Source: Subtercola sp. Z020
GTDB taxonomy: Bacteria; Actinomycetota; Actinomycetes; Actinomycetales; Microbacteriaceae
DNA length: 32,370 nucleotides
Reading direction: 5' to 3'
NCBI RefSeq assembly: GCF_002931235.1
Contig: NZ_PSTT01000039.1
Location: 1-32,370 of the forward strand
This document shows, in pieces, positions 29,353 to 32,370 of this stretch. The translations under genes and the position numbers were made by a program. Each line of letters starts with the position of its first letter. The first letter of the stretch is position 1. The notes beneath the pieces were generated by a model that saw nothing but the letters and a program-made list of their open reading frames with translations, was not told the DNA's origin and did not search any database.

Positions 29353-29898
29353 TTATTTGGCGGTAGCCGTACGGTTCTCGGCCGAGACCATCCAGGCGTA
29401 CTGTTCGAGCTTCAGCATGACGGCGTGCAGGAGGTCGGCCGAGGCGGGGTCGGCCTCGTCCACCGCGTCGTGAACGTCGCGCATCGTTCCGACCGCGGCT
29501 TCGAGCCGCACGACGACCAGGTCGACGGTCTCGGCGGTGTCGATCTCGCCGTTGGGGTACTCGGGCAGCGTGGTGGTCGCCGCGACGGTGTCGGAACGAC
29601 CATCCGGAACCGCGTGCAGTGCGCGCATGCGCTCGGCGATGTCGTCGCTGAACTCCCGGGCGGCGTCGATGATCTCGTCGAGCTGGAGGTGCAGGTCGCG
29701 GAAGTTCTTGCCGACCACGTTCCAGTGCGCCTGCTTGCCCTGCACGTGCAGCTCGATCAGGTCGACGAGCACGGACTGCAGCGAGTCGGTGAGTTCCTTC
29801 GGCGCCTTGAAGCCGCGTTCGGCGTTCTGGCGACGGGTGGCCTTGGGGCCGCCGTCGGAGGGGACATGCACGTCGCGTTCGATGGTTGTCGTTGACAT
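29353..29898 (-). CDS. dps: Dps family ferritin-like DNA-protection protein
   Basis: Dodecameric mini-ferritin that oxidises and stores iron and often binds DNA under starvation or peroxide stress. 181 residues from ATG at 29898 (minus), with AAAGG upstream. The full inter-subunit ferroxidase set is visible by spacing: His58 (HWNVVGKNF), His70, Asp74 (LHLQLD), Asp85 and Glu89 (FSDDIAERM). The N-terminal tail carries Lys/Arg residues (GGPKATRRQNAERGFKAPKE) suited to DNA contact. The frame is open 16 codons upstream, but the ribosome-binding site and conserved tail favour this start. Monocistronic by its position between hairpin and upstream gap. Confidence 0.95.
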   Translation of the reverse strand: MSTTTIERDVHVPSDGGPKATRRQNAERGFKAPKELTDSLQSVLVDLIELHVQGKQAHWNVVGKNFRDLHLQLDEIIDAAREFSDDIAERMRALHAVPDGRSDTVAATTTLPEYPNGEIDTAETVDLVVVRLEAAVGTMRDVHDAVDEADPASADLLHAVMLKLEQYAWMVSAENRTATAK

Positions 29899-30007
29899 GG
29901 TGTGCCTTTCTGTTCTGCGAGAAGGTCTCGAAAGAGCCGCAGTCAACGCTACGCCTGCCCGAGCCGAACCCGCAGTCGGGGGCGCACGGTTGACAAGCGC
30001 GCGAGTG
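29899..30007 (-). promoter_or_regulatory. dps upstream region
   Basis: 109 bp between dps and the GH15 gene. Seen on the minus strand: TTGACT (29946-29941), a -35 candidate, and the dyad CGAGAAGGTCTCG (29918-29930) placed where a -10 or an operator would sit. The dyad ends 19 bases before the dps ATG. No regulator can be named. Confidence 0.4.
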
Positions 30008-31870
30008 TCACTTCGCTGCCGGCTTCTCCCGGGTGAGCTCTTCGATCGTGATCGCCGCGTTGATGAGCGCGAGGTGGCTGAGGCCCTGGGGAAGGTTGCC
30101 GAGGAAGGAGAGGTCTTCGGCGTCGATCATCTCCGAGTAGAGGCCGACGTCGTTCGAGAGGGAGATCAGCTCGTCCATCAGGGCGATCGATTCCTCGGTG
30201 CGGCCGATGCAGACCAGGGCAGAGGCGAGCCAGAAGGCGCAGGCGACGAACGTCGCCTCTTCGGCCTCCGCACCCGAGTACCGGTAGACGAGCGGCCCGC
30301 GGGCGAGCTCCTTCTGAATGGCGTCGATCGTCGACGACATGCGCGGCCCGCGATCGAAACCGCTGGTCGCGTGCAGCAGAACGGATGCATCGAGCTCTTC
30401 GGTGCCGGGGTACATGACGTAGCTCTGGCGGGTCTCCGACCAGCAGTGCTCGCGCACCCACTCGGCGATGAGGTTCTTCTCCGACCGCCAGCGAGCAGGG
30501 TCGCCGGGGATCTGGCCGAGCTCCGAGAGTTCGACCGCGGCATCCAGAGCCTGCCAGCAGCCCATCTTCGATGAGGTGTAGTGACGGGTGTCTTCGAGCT
30601 CCCACATGCCGGCGTCGGGGCGGCGCCATTCGTCGCAGGCGCGATCGGCGACGCCGGCGAGCATGCGTCCGGTCTCCTGGTCGAGCACGTTGCCGGCACG
30701 CACGTAGAGCCGCATGACGTCGAAGAGGTCGCCGAAGACACCCAGTTGCAGTTGCCCGCTCGCCGGGTTGCCGGTGACGACGGGACCCGCGTTCCGCCAT
30801 CCGGTCGAGTCGTGCTTCTCGACGCCGCCCGGCAGCGCGCCGTCGAGGCGGTAGAAGACGTGCAGGTCGGGGCCGTTCGCGCGGATGGTTCTGAGCAGCC
30901 ACGAGACCGAGGCGTGGGTCTCCTCGCGGAGCCCGAAACGGATGAGGGCGTGCACCGTGTAGGCCAGGTCGCGCACCCAGGCGAAACGGTAGTCCCAGTT
31001 CTTGCCCCCGCGGGAGCTCTCGGGCAGGGAGGTGGTCGCGGCGGCGGCGATCGAGCCGGTGGGGCTGTAGATGAGCAGTTTGAGGGCGAGAGCGCTGCGC
31101 TGCACGGCCTCCTTCCACGGGCCGTCGTAGGTGAACTCCTCCGACCAGGTCTCCCAGTTGCGCACAGTGCGTTCGATGCCGCCGTCGGTGAGTTCGGGCT
31201 GCGGGATGTGCAGGGGCTCATTGGCTGTGCCGGCGACGGCGAGCACGTGGTGCGACTTCGCGCTCGTGGTGAACCGGCCGGCGAGGGCGCGGTCGCCGCC
31301 GCCCCGCGGGCCGTGGTCGATTCCGCGCACGGCGATGGTCACGGAGTCGACGCGGATGACCGGGCCGTGCGCGGTCTTCTGGATCCACGGGCTCGCGGTC
31401 GAGAGGCAGGTGCCGGGGGCCACCCGCCAGCGGAACCGCACGGAGCCCTTCACACCGACCACGCGGCGGGCCAGCTCGGCCCACGGCAGGCGGCCGGCGA
31501 AACCCGTGACGAGGGCGTCGGTCAGCACGGCTACGCCGGTGTCGGTGGTGAACGTGGTCTCGAGCACGTTGGTGCCGGGAAGGTACCGGCGGCTCGCGGT
31601 GAAGGGCTGGGTCGGGGTCAGTTCGAGGGCCCCGCCCTCCGACTCGTCGAGGAGGCGGGCGAAGACGGGGGTACCGTCGAGGTTCGGGATGGGGAACCAG
31701 TCGATGCTCCCGTCGAGAGCGATGAGGGCGACCGTGCGGCCGTCGCCGATGGCGCCGTAGGAGCGGAGGTCGGTGTAGCCGTTCTCGCGGATGGGGGCGA
31801 CACCGGCTGCAGGTTGCGCGGGGCGGGCGGGGCGTTGGGGGTCGGCGTGCTTCTTCGTCGCTCTGGTCAC
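30008..31870 (-). CDS. GH15 family glycoside hydrolase (glucoamylase/trehalase type)
   Basis: Inverting alpha-glycosidase of family GH15; bacterial members split starch-type oligosaccharides or, in mycobacteria, trehalose. 620 residues from GTG at 31870 (minus). No signal peptide, so probably cytosolic. Seen: the N-terminal beta-sandwich domain (about 30-260, beginning YTDLRSYGAIGDGRTVALIA, with LDGSIDWFPIPNLDG), then an (alpha/alpha)6 barrel with KNWDYRFAWVRD, the general acid candidate Glu424 (PDAGMWELED) and the base candidate Glu580 (GLYSEMID), followed by FLGNLPQGLSHLALINAA. Domain order and length fit. The lack of a secretion signal favours an internal substrate such as trehalose or glycogen fragments (inference). 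Confidence 0.9.
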   Translation of the reverse strand: MTRATKKHADPQRPARPAQPAAGVAPIRENGYTDLRSYGAIGDGRTVALIALDGSIDWFPIPNLDGTPVFARLLDESEGGALELTPTQPFTASRRYLPGTNVLETTFTTDTGVAVLTDALVTGFAGRLPWAELARRVVGVKGSVRFRWRVAPGTCLSTASPWIQKTAHGPVIRVDSVTIAVRGIDHGPRGGGDRALAGRFTTSAKSHHVLAVAGTANEPLHIPQPELTDGGIERTVRNWETWSEEFTYDGPWKEAVQRSALALKLLIYSPTGSIAAAATTSLPESSRGGKNWDYRFAWVRDLAYTVHALIRFGLREETHASVSWLLRTIRANGPDLHVFYRLDGALPGGVEKHDSTGWRNAGPVVTGNPASGQLQLGVFGDLFDVMRLYVRAGNVLDQETGRMLAGVADRACDEWRRPDAGMWELEDTRHYTSSKMGCWQALDAAVELSELGQIPGDPARWRSEKNLIAEWVREHCWSETRQSYVMYPGTEELDASVLLHATSGFDRGPRMSSTIDAIQKELARGPLVYRYSGAEAEEATFVACAFWLASALVCIGRTEESIALMDELISLSNDVGLYSEMIDAEDLSFLGNLPQGLSHLALINAAITIEELTREKPAAK

Positions 31871-31928
31871 CCTCTACCGTACGACGGAATGGCTGGGAGG
31901 ATGCGCGGGGGCCCGGTGTGCGCGGTGG

Positions 31929-32370
31929 TCAGGCGGGGGGCACCAGCGCGGTGCGGAGGTAGCCCGCGTAACCGCCGGGGGTGCGGCCCGCCTGGCGGCC
32001 GGACGTCAGGACCTCGGCGGCTGCGCTCGGCACGATCCGCGCATCCAGAGCCCTGAGACGACCCACCAGGTCGACGTCTTCGTGCTCGTCGAGCGGCTGG
32101 AACCGGCCGGCGCGTTCGTAGAGGCTCGCTCGCAGGCCGAGGTTGGCGCCGTGCACGTGGCCGTTCGCGGCGCCGGGCACATGGGTGGCGAGCCAGGCGT
32201 CGACCTGCTGGGGGGTGAGGTCGGCGAAGTCGGGGCGCACGGTTCCGATCATGACGTCGGCGCCGTGCTCGGCGAGGGCGAGCTGTTCGAGGAGCCAGGT
32301 CGGGGGCACGGCGGAGTCGGCGTCGGTGTTCGCGATCCACACGCGGGTGGGGTCGGGGGCGGCGTCGGCG
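31929..32370 (-). CDS. Glycosyltransferase family 2, start outside window
   Basis: Transfers a sugar from a nucleotide-sugar donor; acceptor unknown. The frame runs off the right edge without a start, so the GTG at 32342 is probably an internal codon. About 146 C-terminal residues are visible: WIANTDADSAVPPTWL holds the DxD-type metal site (DAD), then VMIGTVRPDFADLT, GHVHGANLGLRASLYERAG, and the HEDVDLVGRL block, whose Glu-Asp pair is the GT2 catalytic-base region. There is no membrane helix in the visible part. It is on the same strand as the GH15 gene, 58 bp upstream of it. Confidence 0.82.
   Translation of the reverse strand, partial: ADAAPDPTRVWIANTDADSAVPPTWLLEQLALAEHGADVMIGTVRPDFADLTPQQVDAWLATHVPGAANGHVHGANLGLRASLYERAGRFQPLDEHEDVDLVGRLRALDARIVPSAAAEVLTSGRQAGRTPGGYAGYLRTALVPPA

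Overview
The window reads as chromosomal core DNA of a high-GC actinobacterium, most likely of the family Microbacteriaceae (inference). Supporting signs are the strong G/C third-position bias, many GTG/TTG starts, a division cluster without ftsA but with sepF, yggT and divIVA (wag31), NrdR next to class 2 pyrD, a DUF3043 membrane protein beside an M20 dipeptidase, and an actinobacterial cytochrome bcc-aa3 locus (diheme QcrC, three-helix QcrA, QcrB with PDWY, CtaF). I see no tRNA, rRNA, CRISPR array, transposase or integrase.

Layout. 1-5222: end of the division/cell-wall cluster: ftsQ (cut by the window edge), ftsZ, a YggS-type PLP protein, sepF, yggT, divIVA, lspA. 5225-10050: rluD-type pseudouridine synthase, a small membrane protein and dnaE. 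10182-13157: hisD, nrdR, pyrD. 13285-15384: a minus-strand DUF3043 membrane protein, divergent from an M20 peptidase. 15453-19106: erpA-type Fe-S carrier, then ctaC-ctaD-ctaF. 19174-21119: two minus-strand genes, a small hypothetical and a secreted cadherin-like-repeat protein, lying between the two respiratory blocks. 21269-25578 (minus): ctaE-qcrC-qcrA-qcrB in transcription order. 25703-26761: trpD. 26839-29259: dhaK-dhaL-dhaM. 29353-31870 (minus): dps and a GH15 glycosidase. 31929-end (minus): a family 2 glycosyltransferase cut by the window edge.

Functionally, the left part builds and places the septum (FtsQ, FtsZ, SepF, DivIVA). The middle covers replication, histidine, pyrimidine and dNTP control. 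The centre-right encodes nearly the whole bcc-aa3 supercomplex (QcrABC, CtaC-F), split into two convergent operons that end at strong hairpins. The right part has a PTS-dependent dihydroxyacetone kinase and a storage/stress pair (Dps, GH15).

No stretch over about 250 bp lacks a gene. The non-coding gaps still hold most of the unexplained structure: two long near-perfect hairpins next to C-tracts, a 31-bp tandem repeat after pyrD, a 20-bp tandem repeat before divIVA, and several -10-like hexamers placed so close to start codons that leaderless mRNAs are likely. At whole-window scale the hexamer GGATGC (and its complement) is common while GGACGC is nearly absent. The bias acts on both strands and in different codon frames, and I consider it the most unusual signal here. 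I did not find a clearly new multi-gene system.
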